A stretch of 64,000 bases of DNA from Simiduia litorea (GCF_042853465.1 NZ_AP031497.1:4340001-4404000); one strand, 5' to 3'. Positions 45,903 to 54,619 are shown, counted from the first letter of the stretch. The notes: generated by a model from the letters alone, not told the origin. Numbers and translations: made by a program.

Positions 45903-45932
45903 ATCGTCAGGTACCGCTTAGCACCTGACGAT
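45903..45932 (-). promoter_or_regulatory. stem-loop between pstS and pstC
   Basis: A 10-bp perfect stem (ATCGTCAGGT / ACCTGACGAT) with a 10-nt loop is followed on the minus strand by TGTTTTATT. It stands 24 nt after the pstS stop. Hairpins here commonly lower expression of permease genes relative to the abundant binding protein, by partial termination or by protecting the pstS mRNA end. Confidence 0.65.
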
Positions 45933-45956
45933 CGCGTCGATCATTAGTAACGGGTG

Positions 45957-46997
45957 TTACATTGCTTTCAAGCTTTTCACAGCTGCAGCCATTTTGGTGC
46001 GCTTGTCTTTAGACATAGGAATCATGCCTTTCTCCGTCAAGTAACCATCGTCGCCCCAGGCCTTTTCGCTGGTGAATTCAGCTAGGTATTCTGCAATACC
46101 GGGAACAACACCAACGTGTGCCTTCTTCACGTAGAAATACAGTGGGCGCGAGATCGGGTAAGAAACATCGGCAATCGTCTCGAAGGTGGGTTCTTTACCG
46201 TCGACAAGAGCGGCTTTTACCTTATCGCTATTCTGATCTAAAAAGCTAAAACCAAAAATACCTAGCGCATTAGGATTGGCATTTAGTTTTTGCACGATCA
46301 AGTTGTCGTTTTCACCCGCTTCGATGTAAGAACCATCTTCGCGAATATCATGACAGATACCCTTGTACTTGTCTTTGTCGGCTTTTTCTAAAGCTTTTAC
46401 CCAAGTGAAGGCCTGACAGCCGCCTTCCATTGCCATCTCTAAGAACGCGTCGCGAGTCCCTGATGTAGGTGGTGGGCCAAGCACTTCGATTTTATTAGCT
46501 GGCAACGCCGGGTTAACATCTTTCCACGTTTTGTATGGGTTTGGGATCAGGGATTCGCCGCCCTTAGGGTTTGGAACTGACTTCGCCAGAGCCAAGAACA
46601 AATCTTTGCGCGTAACGCTGAAAGCAGGTGCTGTTTTGGCATTGGCGATGACGATACCATCGTAACCAATCAGCACTTCAACCACCTCTTTCACGTTGTT
46701 TTCAGCGCACATCGCTAACTCCGAATCTTTGATCGCGCGCGACGCGTTGGTCATGTCCGGAAATTGCACACCAACACCGCTGCAGAATAACTTGAAGCCA
46801 CCGCCCGTACCGGTAGATTCTACCTTTGGCGCCTTGAAGTTAGTTGAGCGGCCAAAGCGCTCGGCAACAGTGGTTGAGAAAGGGTACACAGTAGATGAAC
46901 CAACAATGCTGATATGGTCGCGGGCAGCGGCTTGCGACGTCATAGCAACGCCCATGGCGGTTGCGAATAAGGCGGCTGTAGTAATGAGTTTGTTCAC
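45957..46997 (-). CDS. pstS: phosphate ABC transporter substrate-binding protein PstS
   Basis: PstS captures inorganic phosphate in the periplasm. The protein starts at GTG 46997, with GGAG 6 nt upstream; this gives 346 residues with a signal peptide (MNKLITTAALFATAMGVA, cleavage after SQA or AAA). Phosphate-contact loops are SIVGSSTVYPFS, GGGFKLFCSGVG and GPPPTSGTRDAF. The in-frame extension to 47060 lies inside the promoter region and contains no signal peptide start. Two tandem Pho boxes stand upstream. Confidence 0.95.
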   Translation of the reverse strand: MNKLITTAALFATAMGVAMTSQAAARDHISIVGSSTVYPFSTTVAERFGRSTNFKAPKVESTGTGGGFKLFCSGVGVQFPDMTNASRAIKDSELAMCAENNVKEVVEVLIGYDGIVIANAKTAPAFSVTRKDLFLALAKSVPNPKGGESLIPNPYKTWKDVNPALPANKIEVLGPPPTSGTRDAFLEMAMEGGCQAFTWVKALEKADKDKYKGICHDIREDGSYIEAGENDNLIVQKLNANPNALGIFGFSFLDQNSDKVKAALVDGKEPTFETIADVSYPISRPLYFYVKKAHVGVVPGIAEYLAEFTSEKAWGDDGYLTEKGMIPMSKDKRTKMAAAVKSLKAM

Positions 46998-47053
46998 GGA
47001 ATTCTCCAAATGGGACGTGGGTTTTGTGACGTCCGCTACTTTATGTAGCCTAG

Positions 47054-47093
47054 GTGACAATTATATGAAAGGAAGATGACAGTATTGTGACAA
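47054..47093 (-). promoter_or_regulatory. tandem Pho boxes upstream of pstS
   Basis: Read on the minus strand, four 7-mers lie at exact 11-bp spacing: TTGTCAC, CTGTCAT, CTTTCAT and TTGTCAC, with A/T-rich or mixed 4-bp spacers. Three are near-perfect PhoB half-sites and one differs by a single base. The downstream edge is followed by TACATA, a fair -10 element about 8 nt further, as expected when PhoB replaces the -35 region. The array is 57-96 nt upstream of the pstS start. Confidence 0.85.
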
Positions 47094-47168
47094 GCCAATC
47101 CCCCGCAGCTGATCCGGCTTGTTATGTATAATGCCAGCCCAAAATACCTCCAAATAAGACACAATAAG

Positions 47169-47693
47169 ATGGATTTTGCGACTCTTATCCAAACCCAGCG
47201 CCGGCTCAGCGCAATAACCAGTTCGCTCGGCCGAGCCGTGGCTTGGCTCACCCTATTAATGGTGTTGCTGACCAGTTGTGTGGTGCTTTTGCGCTACGGC
47301 TTTAATATTGGCAGCGTCGCCCTGCAGGAAAGTGTCATTTACCTGCATGGCATCGTGTTCCTTTTGGCGCTCGCCTATACCGCCGACACCGACCAACACG
47401 TGCGCGTGGACATCTTTTATCGACGCTTTAGCCCACGCAGCCAAGCGTGGATTAACTGTTTAGGCAGCTTGGTCTTCCTGTTGCCCTTTGCGGTTTACCT
47501 GCTTTGGGTGACCTGGCCATTCTTTCTCAACGCTTGGCACATCCGAGAAACCTCGGCAGAAGCCGCAGGCCTGCCCTTTGTTTACCTATTGAAAGGCTTA
47601 TTGCCACTCGCCGCTGCCAGTTTGGTTCTACATGCTATTGGACAAATCCTTGGGCAACTTGGGCATTTAATAACGGGGGAGTTCGAGCAATGA
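47169..47693 (+). CDS. TRAP transporter small permease subunit
   Basis: From the ATG at 47169 the protein has 174 residues with four hydrophobic helices, the DctQ layout. The features are GRAVAWLTLLMVLLTSCVVL (helix 1), LRYGFNIGSVALQESVIYLHGIVF-type text in which the Glu before the second helix is conserved, DTDQHVRVDIFYRRFSPR, and LLPLAAASLVLHAIGQIL. It forms the membrane complex with the large subunit, whose ATG overlaps its TGA. The start at 47124 is in the promoter region; TATAAT stands at 47127-47132. The gene symbol is left open because the substrate is unknown. Confidence 0.88.
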   Translation: MDFATLIQTQRRLSAITSSLGRAVAWLTLLMVLLTSCVVLLRYGFNIGSVALQESVIYLHGIVFLLALAYTADTDQHVRVDIFYRRFSPRSQAWINCLGSLVFLLPFAVYLLWVTWPFFLNAWHIRETSAEAAGLPFVYLLKGLLPLAAASLVLHAIGQILGQLGHLITGEFEQ

Positions 47694-49054
47694 TCGAATA
47701 TCTACCGCTGTTTCTGTTCGCGGCTGTCTGTCTTGCGCTCATGCTTGGCTACCCAGTTGCCTTTACACTCGCAGGCGTTGCACTCATCTTCGCCGGCCTA
47801 GGTATCTTATTAGGGCATTTTGACCCCAATCTCTTATTGGCGCTACCCGATCGGCTTTATGGCACTCTGACTAACGTCACACTTATTGCCGTACCGCTGT
47901 TCGTGTTCATGGGCGTCATGCTGGAGCGCTCTCGCCTCGCCGAAGACCTACTCAATAACATGGCTCGTGCTTTCGGTAGGCTGCCGGGCGGGCTGGGTAT
48001 CTCTGTAATTTTAGTGGGCACGTTGCTCGCAGCCTCCACCGGTATCGTCGGCGCCACAGTCGTCACCATGGGGTTGATGTCTCTACCCGCCATGCTTAAG
48101 CGCGGCTATTCGCCTGAGCTTGCCACCGGTACCATTTGTGCAACCGGAACGCTTGGTCAAATTATTCCCCCGTCGATCGCGCTGGTGTTATTGGGCGATG
48201 TACTGAGCGGCGCTTACCAGCAATCCCAGCTGACGCAGAACATATACAATGCCGAACCCATTTCTGTAGGCGACCTATTCGTCGGCGCGCTGATACCCGG
48301 GCTATTGTTGGTTCTGATGTACCTCGGCTATTTGATTTTCACCGCTTGGCGAGCGCCCAATTTAGCACCCGCCGGCGATGATGAAATGCCAGAGTGGGGA
48401 GCCTTTCTATCGAGCTTGATTCCTCCTATCCTATTGATTTTGCTGGTATTGGGGTCAATTTTAAGCGGCGCTGCTACGCCCACAGAAGCGGCCGGTGTAG
48501 GCGCTCTGGGCGCACTCTTGCTCGCCCTCTTTAAAGGCAAGCTCAGTAAAACTGTACTCTCAGATGTGGTGCAATCTACCACGCGTATTACCGCCATGGT
48601 CTTCGCCATTCTCATTGGCGCCTCGCTCTTTTCTTTAGTGTTTAGGGGCTTAGGTGGCGAGACCTTAGTACACCAATTGTTCGAGGGCCTGCCGGGTGGT
48701 GTTTTCACAGCCACACTTTTAGTGATGCTAGTGATTTTCTTGCTTGGCTTCATTCTGGACTTTATCGAAATCACCTTTGTGGTGGTGCCCATCATCGCGC
48801 CAGTGCTATTCACCATGGGCGTAGACCCTTTATGGCTCGGCATCATGATCGCCATCAACTTACAAACCAGCTTTCTGACGCCGCCCTTTGGATTCGCGCT
48901 GTTCTACCTGCGGGGTGTTGCGCCAGATTCTGTCAGCACAGGGCAGATTTACCGTGGCGTGGTACCTTATATTGTGATCCAATTGTCGCTGCTTGCGCTC
49001 CTAGCAATGAAACCGGAGATTGTAAGCTGGCTACCGGACTTGCTCCGCAACTAG
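47690..49054 (+). CDS. TRAP transporter large permease subunit
   Basis: The ATG at 47690 overlaps the stop of the small subunit (ATGA); the product has 454 residues with about twelve helices. Typical DctM text is MLGYPVAFTLAGVALIFAG, LPDRLYGTLTNVTLIAVPLF, GIVGATVVTMGLMSLPAML, ICATGTLGQIIPPSIALVL, and ATPTEAAGVGALGAL, with LQTSFLTPPFGFALFYLRG near the end. It is the ion-coupled translocator (usually Na+). The longer frame from 47504 lies in the small-subunit gene. The periplasmic binding protein is encoded convergently at 49568-50692. Confidence 0.92.
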   Translation: MIEYLPLFLFAAVCLALMLGYPVAFTLAGVALIFAGLGILLGHFDPNLLLALPDRLYGTLTNVTLIAVPLFVFMGVMLERSRLAEDLLNNMARAFGRLPGGLGISVILVGTLLAASTGIVGATVVTMGLMSLPAMLKRGYSPELATGTICATGTLGQIIPPSIALVLLGDVLSGAYQQSQLTQNIYNAEPISVGDLFVGALIPGLLLVLMYLGYLIFTAWRAPNLAPAGDDEMPEWGAFLSSLIPPILLILLVLGSILSGAATPTEAAGVGALGALLLALFKGKLSKTVLSDVVQSTTRITAMVFAILIGASLFSLVFRGLGGETLVHQLFEGLPGGVFTATLLVMLVIFLLGFILDFIEITFVVVPIIAPVLFTMGVDPLWLGIMIAINLQTSFLTPPFGFALFYLRGVAPDSVSTGQIYRGVVPYIVIQLSLLALLAMKPEIVSWLPDLLRN

Positions 49055-49090
49055 CTAAAGCGTTGAAGTATCTATAACGAGAAATAAAAC

Positions 49091-49483
49091 ATGCAAAACG
49101 AAGACGAGAGCCCCACACCTAACGGCCAATTGATGCTCCAAGCACTGACGCTACCGGCCGATACTAACCCCAGCGGCGACATATACGGTGGCTGGCTGAT
49201 GACCAAAATGGATCTAGCCGGCTCCGTCTCAGCACAAGCTATAGCTGGCGGCAGGGTAACCACGGTGGCGGCAGGTTCTATGGTATTTTTGCGCCCAGTG
49301 CCTGTTGGTGCTTGTGTGGGCTTTTATGTGGATGTAGAAGAAGTTGGCCGCTCCTCCATTCGCACACTGGTGGAAGCTTGGATACTCGATCCACGCGGCG
49401 GCGAAGCACAGAAAATAACAGAAGGCGAATTTGTCTTTGTCGCCATTGATGGCAACGGTAGAACCCGCCCCATTCAGAAATAG
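49091..49483 (+). CDS. YciA-type acyl-CoA thioesterase
   Basis: The 130-residue hotdog protein has MLQALTLPADTNPSGDIYGG, with the catalytic Asn/Asp pair region, GWLMTKMDLAGSVSAQ, and TTVAAGSMVFLRPVPVGACV, matching YciA-like thioesterases that cleave acyl-CoAs. It lies 36 nt after the TRAP large subunit on the same strand, which may only be positional. A stem-loop follows. Confidence 0.87.
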   Translation: MQNEDESPTPNGQLMLQALTLPADTNPSGDIYGGWLMTKMDLAGSVSAQAIAGGRVTTVAAGSMVFLRPVPVGACVGFYVDVEEVGRSSIRTLVEAWILDPRGGEAQKITEGEFVFVAIDGNGRTRPIQK

Positions 49484-49537
49484 TGTTAGCTATCTAGTCT
49501 TACTATCTACTACCTAATACGATCTAAGACCTAACGG

Positions 49538-49557
49538 AGAGGCCGGCACCGGCCTCT
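49538..49557. terminator. palindromic stem-loop between convergent genes
   Basis: AGAGGCCGG-CA-CCGGCCTCT is a perfect inverted repeat, able to fold as a hairpin of about 7-8 bp, located between the thioesterase gene and the end of the TRAP binding-protein gene. A T run is missing, so efficiency is uncertain. Confidence 0.55.
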
Positions 49558-49567
49558 ACTATCGGAT

Positions 49568-50692
49568 CTACCGGCTTTGGTAGTAAGCCTCTTCTGAAAT
49601 TTTATGATACTGCTGGGCTTGGTTTAAAAAGCTTTCATAGTCAGCGTAAACTTTGGCAAAAAACGGGTCATTAGCTGATTGTTCGGCATACATTTGCACA
49701 GAAATCGCTTTCAATTTTTGCAACACGTCGTCGGGTAAACGACGAAGTTTCACACCGTGCTTATTTACCAATTCATTCATCGCGCGATTATTGCGTGCGG
49801 TATATTCATCGAGCATGTCTTGATTAACCGCCCGAGCCGTCACCTGAACCAACTTTTGCAAATCGTCAGGTAAGGACTCCAGCGCGGTTTTATTAATTAA
49901 CAGCTCAAGCGTAGGGCCAGGCTCGTGCCAACCAGGGTAGTAATAGTACTTCGCCACCTGATGAAAACCGAACGCGAGATCGTTATAGGGGCCAACCCAC
50001 TCGGTGGCGTCTATCACACCGGTTTGCAAAGAAGTATAGAGCTCGTTACCAGGGATATTCACAGCTACACCACCGGCGCGGGTAAAAACTTCACCACCCA
50101 AACCAGGAATGCGCATTTTTAAGCCTTGTATATCAGCCAGCGAATTTATTTCCTTATTAAACCAACCAGCCATTTGCACGCCTGTATTGCCGCCAGCAAA
50201 GGGAACGATATTAAACGGCGCATAAGCCTCGCGCCACAGTGCGCCACCATTACCGTAATGCAACCAACCATTCATTTCCTGCGCATTCATACCGAAAGGT
50301 ACGGAGGTAAAAAACGGCGCGGCGGGTATTTTTCCCTTCCAATAATATGCCGCACCATGACCCAGCTCGACGCTGCCGCTAGACACGGCATCAAAAACAC
50401 CCAGAGCGGGTACTAATTCATTAGCACCGTAAACGGTTACTTCAATGCGACCGTTGCTGGCCTCGTTAATCCACCTGGCGAAGTTTTCACCCGCCATACC
50501 AAGGCCTGGAAAATTTTTTGGCCACGTAGTCACCATACGCCAGTGGTATTTTTGCTGATTTTTTAAATCACCTTGATCGAAGCTTAATTGCGCCGCCGGC
50601 TGAGTAAAAACCAAGGCGTAAAATAAACCAACCACCAAGGCGACAAGTACAACAATTACCAAGGGCACTAATGTTTTTTTGCTGCTATCCAT
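49568..50692 (-). CDS. TRAP transporter substrate-binding protein
   Basis: From the ATG at 50692 the protein has 374 residues. The N-terminus is a single helix after a short basic stretch (KKTLVPLVIVVLVALVVGLF) without a clear cleavage site, so it may be a membrane-anchored binding protein. The DctP-family text is WRMVTTWPKNFPGLGMAGEN, AYYWKGKIPAAPFFTSVPFG, and GLKMRIPGLGGEVFTRAGGV, containing the ligand-carboxylate Arg. The Trp-Pro-Lys start resembles 2-oxoacid or monocarboxylate binders. It lies 29 nt downstream of uvrD on the same strand and converges with its likely permease genes. Confidence 0.88.
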   Translation of the reverse strand: MDSSKKTLVPLVIVVLVALVVGLFYALVFTQPAAQLSFDQGDLKNQQKYHWRMVTTWPKNFPGLGMAGENFARWINEASNGRIEVTVYGANELVPALGVFDAVSSGSVELGHGAAYYWKGKIPAAPFFTSVPFGMNAQEMNGWLHYGNGGALWREAYAPFNIVPFAGGNTGVQMAGWFNKEINSLADIQGLKMRIPGLGGEVFTRAGGVAVNIPGNELYTSLQTGVIDATEWVGPYNDLAFGFHQVAKYYYYPGWHEPGPTLELLINKTALESLPDDLQKLVQVTARAVNQDMLDEYTARNNRAMNELVNKHGVKLRRLPDDVLQKLKAISVQMYAEQSANDPFFAKVYADYESFLNQAQQYHKISEEAYYQSR

Positions 50693-50721
50693 AGTCAGAT
50701 TTTCTTTTTGATTTTTATTTT

Positions 50722-52899
50722 CTAAACGGCTTCTAATTTCGCCAACCGCAACACCAACCACTTTGAACCTTCATCGCGAAAGTTAACTTGTACGCGGGCA
50801 TTCGCGCCCTGACCTTCAAACTGGGTAATCATACCCTCGCCAAATACCGGGTGACTCACCGCTTGGCCCAAATTAAAGCCCGTTTCTTGCACCACTGCTT
50901 GCTGATTATCCCAGCGCGAAGGTGCCGCACGCTGGAAAGACACAGGCCGGCTAAAGCTGGCTTTAACCCGCACCTCCTCTAGCAGGTTACTTGGTATTTC
51001 TTTAACGAAACGGGACAGGGCATTATATGTTTCACTGCCGTACATGCGGCGCGACTCCGCATAGGTTAAATAGAGTTTTTGCATCGCGCGGGTAATACCC
51101 ACATAGGCCAAGCGGCGCTCTTCTTCTAATCGTCCCGGCTCCTCCATAGACATTTTATGGGGAAACAGGTTCTCTTCCATACCGGCTAGAAACACTAAAG
51201 GAAACTCTAATCCTTTGGCGCTGTGCAAGGTCATCAATTGCACCGCGTCTTCAAACTCATCGGCTTGTTGATCACCAGCATCGAGTGCCGCACCATCTAA
51301 GAATTCCGCGAGATCAGTGATATTTTCATCTTCACCTACAAAGCTACCACAGGCATTAATCAGCTCCTGTAAGTTTTCAACCCGCGCTTGGCCTTTTTCA
51401 CCTTTTTCATTTTTGTGAAATTCGAGCAAGCCAGAATCTTTAATGACTTTATCAACCAGCGGACCTAAGGTTAGCTCACTGGTGTCTTGCTTTAATTGCA
51501 ACACTAGGTGCTGAAAGCCTTCCACCGCCGTTCGAGCCCGCGCCGCCAAGACTTTTTCCTGTACCATTTTATTGGCTGCGCTCCAAAGGGAGCTACCTTC
51601 AGCGCGGGCAAATTGGCGAATAGTATCCACCGATTTTTCACCAATACCTCGAGTGGGTGTATTCACCACGCGCTCGAAGGCAGGATCGTCGTGCGGGTTA
51701 TTAATGAGTCGCAAATAGGCCAAGGCATTCTTAATTTCCAAGCGCTCGTAGAAGCGCTGGCCACCATAAATACGGTAGGGCACTTGTTCGCGCAACAGCG
51801 CCTCTTCTAACACCCTCGACTGCGCATTCGAGCGGTACAAAATCGCTACTTGATCTAAACGCGCGTCTGGCTGCGTGTGCCACTGTTCGATACGCTCAAC
51901 GATGAAACGCGCCTCGTCCTGCTCGTTATAGGCGGCATAAAGAGCAATCAAATCACCTTCATCGCCATCAGTCCAAAGCTCTTTGCCGAGTCGGCCTTGG
52001 TTGTGGTCAATCACCGCATTGGCGGCTTTCAGTATATTCGCGGTAGAACGATAATTTTGCTCCAGCCGTATGGTTTTGGAACCCAAAAAATCTTCCGTAA
52101 AGCGCTGAATATTCTCTATGCGCGCACCGCGCCAGCCGTAAATAGATTGATCATCATCACCCACCGCGGTCACAAACGCGGTTTTACCTGCCAAGACTCT
52201 GAGCCAGGCATATTGTACAGCGTTGGTATCTTGAAACTCGTCCACCAAAATGAACGGGAAGCGCTGCTGATAGTGACGTAATAGCGCCGCGTTATCGCGC
52301 AACAATTCGAGTGCACGCAACAATAGCTCGCCAAAATCCACTAGACCGCTGCGGTTACAAGCGGCCTCATAGCCGCGATAAATGGACAGGTGGGTGCGGG
52401 TATAGACATCGCCGGTATCATCGACGTGCGCCGCGCGCCGGCCTTCGTCTTTTTGCCCGTTAATCCACCACTGGGCTTGTCGCGCCGGCCACTGCTTCTC
52501 ATCCAACTGCAACTCAGCGCAGACACGCTTAATCATGCGCAATTGATCGTCACTATCGAGAATCTGAAAGTTTTGCGGCAGCTTGGCATCTTGCCAATGC
52601 ATCTTTAGTAATCGATGCGCAAGCCCGTGGAAGGTGCCCACCCACATGGCGCGCGGGTTCAGCCCAAGCAGTTCTTCTAAGCGGGCACGCATTTCGCGCG
52701 CGGCCTTATTGGTAAAGGTCACAGCCATAATCGACACAGGCGACACCCGCTCGACTTCTATCAGCCAAGCAATGCGGTGTACTAACACCCGCGTTTTACC
52801 GCTGCCAGCGCCAGCCAAGATTTGCTGGTTACAGGGCTCGGCACTCACAGCTTCACGCTGTGCGTCATTAAGTTGGTCAAGTAAGCGAGAGACGTCCAT
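50722..52899 (-). CDS. uvrD: DNA helicase II UvrD
   Basis: UvrD unwinds DNA in nucleotide excision and mismatch repair. The 725-residue SF1 helicase has QQILAGAGSGKTRVLVHR (motif I), VTFTNKAAREMRAR (Ia), FILVDEFQDTNAVQYAW (II), AVGDDDQSIYGWRGA (III), LMTLHSAKGLEFPLVFLAG (V) and EERRLAYVGITRAMQKLYLT (VI). The C-terminal end has VSHPVFGEGMITQFEG, the Tudor-like domain that binds RNA polymerase in UvrD and is not in Rep. The ATG at 52899 keeps the normal N-terminus. It is divergent from hexR. Confidence 0.95.
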   Translation of the reverse strand: MDVSRLLDQLNDAQREAVSAEPCNQQILAGAGSGKTRVLVHRIAWLIEVERVSPVSIMAVTFTNKAAREMRARLEELLGLNPRAMWVGTFHGLAHRLLKMHWQDAKLPQNFQILDSDDQLRMIKRVCAELQLDEKQWPARQAQWWINGQKDEGRRAAHVDDTGDVYTRTHLSIYRGYEAACNRSGLVDFGELLLRALELLRDNAALLRHYQQRFPFILVDEFQDTNAVQYAWLRVLAGKTAFVTAVGDDDQSIYGWRGARIENIQRFTEDFLGSKTIRLEQNYRSTANILKAANAVIDHNQGRLGKELWTDGDEGDLIALYAAYNEQDEARFIVERIEQWHTQPDARLDQVAILYRSNAQSRVLEEALLREQVPYRIYGGQRFYERLEIKNALAYLRLINNPHDDPAFERVVNTPTRGIGEKSVDTIRQFARAEGSSLWSAANKMVQEKVLAARARTAVEGFQHLVLQLKQDTSELTLGPLVDKVIKDSGLLEFHKNEKGEKGQARVENLQELINACGSFVGEDENITDLAEFLDGAALDAGDQQADEFEDAVQLMTLHSAKGLEFPLVFLAGMEENLFPHKMSMEEPGRLEEERRLAYVGITRAMQKLYLTYAESRRMYGSETYNALSRFVKEIPSNLLEEVRVKASFSRPVSFQRAAPSRWDNQQAVVQETGFNLGQAVSHPVFGEGMITQFEGQGANARVQVNFRDEGSKWLVLRLAKLEAV

Positions 52900-52918
52900 G
52901 CACCATCTTTTAGCTGTA

Positions 52919-52933
52919 TGTAGGAAAACTACA
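52919..52933. promoter_or_regulatory. candidate HexR-type operator palindrome
   Basis: TGTAGGAAAACTACA is a palindrome with perfect 5-bp arms, matching the published gammaproteobacterial HexR pattern TGTArT...YTACA. A half-site TGTAGT (minus strand) stands at about 52950-52955. It lies in the uvrD-hexR intergenic region, 20 nt upstream of uvrD and about 122 nt upstream of hexR, so autoregulation of hexR is plausible. Confidence 0.45.
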
Positions 52934-53055
52934 AAAACATAGCGTTTTTACTACATATTTGAATAAAATAACGATCTATACCGAGCACAAACGGATGGCT
53001 CTGGGAAGATCGACGCAAATACCGGTTTTTATCTGTACTTTATAGGGAGAAGGCC

Positions 53056-53907
53056 TTGAAACCCGCGCTAATGACGCAAAGAATCAGCGACGCCATTTTA
53101 ACGATGCGCAAATCAGAACGCAAAGTGGCTGAATTCGTATTAACCAATCCCGCAGACATCATACACATGCGCATTGTCGACTTGGCAAAAAAAGCCGACG
53201 TCAGCGAACCAACGGTAGTGCGCTTCTGCCGCGCTATTGGCTGCGAGGGCTTTCAAGACTTCAAACTCAACCTAGCCCAACAGCTAGCCTCAAGCCCAAG
53301 CTTCGGCCAGATTGCTGTCACCGATGAAGATTCCGTTGCCGACTATAGCCACAAGGTATTCGACTCCACCGTCGACACGCTATTAAAAGTGCGCGACTCG
53401 CTCAACCCAGAGGTGATGGATCGCGCCGTCAGCGCACTGTGCAAAGCCAACCGCGTGGAGTTCTTCGGCTTCGGCGCCAGCGGTGCGGTGGCAGCTGATG
53501 CGCAACACAAGTTTTTCCGGCTTCAGCTCGCCACCGCCGCCTACTCAGATCACCACATTCAACACATGAGTGCCATGAGCATGCAGCCCGGCGATGTCGT
53601 CGTTGCCATTTCACAGTCGGGTCGCACGGAAGCATTAATCAACGCTATTGAAGTGGTGCGAAGTGTCGGCGGTATTGTCATCGCCATAGCACCCTCCAAT
53701 TCACCGGTCATTCAAAGAGCCAGCATCGCCATTGAAGTGGATGTAGAAGAAGACATCGAAATCTACACACCTTTATCTTCGCGTATTGCGCATTTGGTGG
53801 TGATTGATGTGTTGGCCATTGGTGTGGCGCAACATAAAGGACCAAAGCTGCACGATCATTTGTTTCGATTGAAGCAGGGGTTGCGGAAGCTAAGGGTGCA
53901 GGGGTAA
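53056..53907 (+). CDS. hexR: HexR-like transcriptional regulator (RpiR family)
   Basis: The 283-residue protein has the RpiR helix-turn-helix: MRKSERKVAEFVLTNPADII, MRIVDLAKKADVSEPTVVRF, CRAIGCEGFQDFKLNLAQQL. A SIS sugar-phosphate domain follows from about residue 125 (VEFFGFGASGAVAADAQHKF, VVVAISQSGRTEALI). HexR binds 2-keto-3-deoxy-6-phosphogluconate and controls glucose and Entner-Doudoroff genes. The TTG at 53056 has GGGAGAAGG directly upstream; the ATG at 53071 is an alternative. There are no metabolic genes beside it here, so the RpiR subfamily is inferred from sequence only. Confidence 0.82.
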   Translation: MKPALMTQRISDAILTMRKSERKVAEFVLTNPADIIHMRIVDLAKKADVSEPTVVRFCRAIGCEGFQDFKLNLAQQLASSPSFGQIAVTDEDSVADYSHKVFDSTVDTLLKVRDSLNPEVMDRAVSALCKANRVEFFGFGASGAVAADAQHKFFRLQLATAAYSDHHIQHMSAMSMQPGDVVVAISQSGRTEALINAIEVVRSVGGIVIAIAPSNSPVIQRASIAIEVDVEEDIEIYTPLSSRIAHLVVIDVLAIGVAQHKGPKLHDHLFRLKQGLRKLRVQG

Positions 53908-54082
53908 TTAATCGTAAGTTAAATAAGAATATTTTCAGATATAGCAAAATGATTGGATCAATAAGCCTGCAATAATCACTTATCACCGGCTTTGCCAAAC
54001 AGAAGTTAGTGCTATCCTTTGCGCTTAGGCGCACCCAATACCACAGCGGATAGTAATGTCTTTTCGGTACCTTCTGCTTTGG

Positions 54083-54619
54083 TCAACCGTTCTTACGTCT
54101 AATCGCGAGTAACAGTAGACCGATAAAAAGCAGAGTAGCGGAGGTGGTTTCATGCACCTCGATGGTATCGATTTTCGATAGCGTACCCGCGAGCCAAAGG
54201 GTTTCGCCTATAAGTGTATTGGTGATAGAGGCACCTTCATAGGGATGAGTTTTATGGAGATTGTGAAATAGATCTTCGCCAGCGGCGAGATAAAAATAGT
54301 CCAGGTACAAACTGAAAGTAATCCCCGCTGTAGAAAACGAATGAAAACCGTTTTGGTAAAGGCTGTCAGAATCTGAGACTGGTTGATCGTACATGAGTCC
54401 CACTTCGCCCTGCCAGAAAAAAGCAAACGGGTCACTGCTAAAGTCTACTTCCACTAGTTTGCGCGACTGATCGTCTACCGTGATAATCGCCGTGGCGTGA
54501 TAGCTATTATTAGCGTTGTGAATAGGGCTGTCGTAAGAATAGGTGATAAGCGCTGCGCTCGTGGTTTTGCAGCATAAAATAGTTAGCAGGAATACACTGA
54601 TTGTAACTAGATATTTCAT
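54083..54619 (-). CDS. secreted protein with PEP-CTERM-like tail
   Basis: The 178-residue protein has an N-terminal signal peptide (MKYLVTISVFLLTILCCKTTSA), a beta-rich middle with few lysines, and a C-terminal sorting-like tail: a short polar motif, a hydrophobic helix (SATLLFIGLLLLAI) and basic end RRKNG. This layout is that of PEP-CTERM proteins handled by exosortase, but the motif reads V-H-E-T-T rather than V-P-E-P. The protein may be anchored, exported and cut, or degenerate. No exosortase gene is in the window. The rest of the sequence is not recognised. Confidence 0.7.
   Translation of the reverse strand: MKYLVTISVFLLTILCCKTTSAALITYSYDSPIHNANNSYHATAIITVDDQSRKLVEVDFSSDPFAFFWQGEVGLMYDQPVSDSDSLYQNGFHSFSTAGITFSLYLDYFYLAAGEDLFHNLHKTHPYEGASITNTLIGETLWLAGTLSKIDTIEVHETTSATLLFIGLLLLAIRRKNG

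Noticed and set aside
47124..47168. Upstream start for the TRAP small subunit
   Set aside because: These 15 codons overlap a TATAAT promoter element and are not part of the conserved protein; ATG 47169 is used.
52899..53056. A LexA (SOS) box upstream of uvrD
   Set aside because: CTGT at 52915 is not followed by ACAG at the required 8-nt spacing, and no other CTGT-N8-ACAG was found in the interval.
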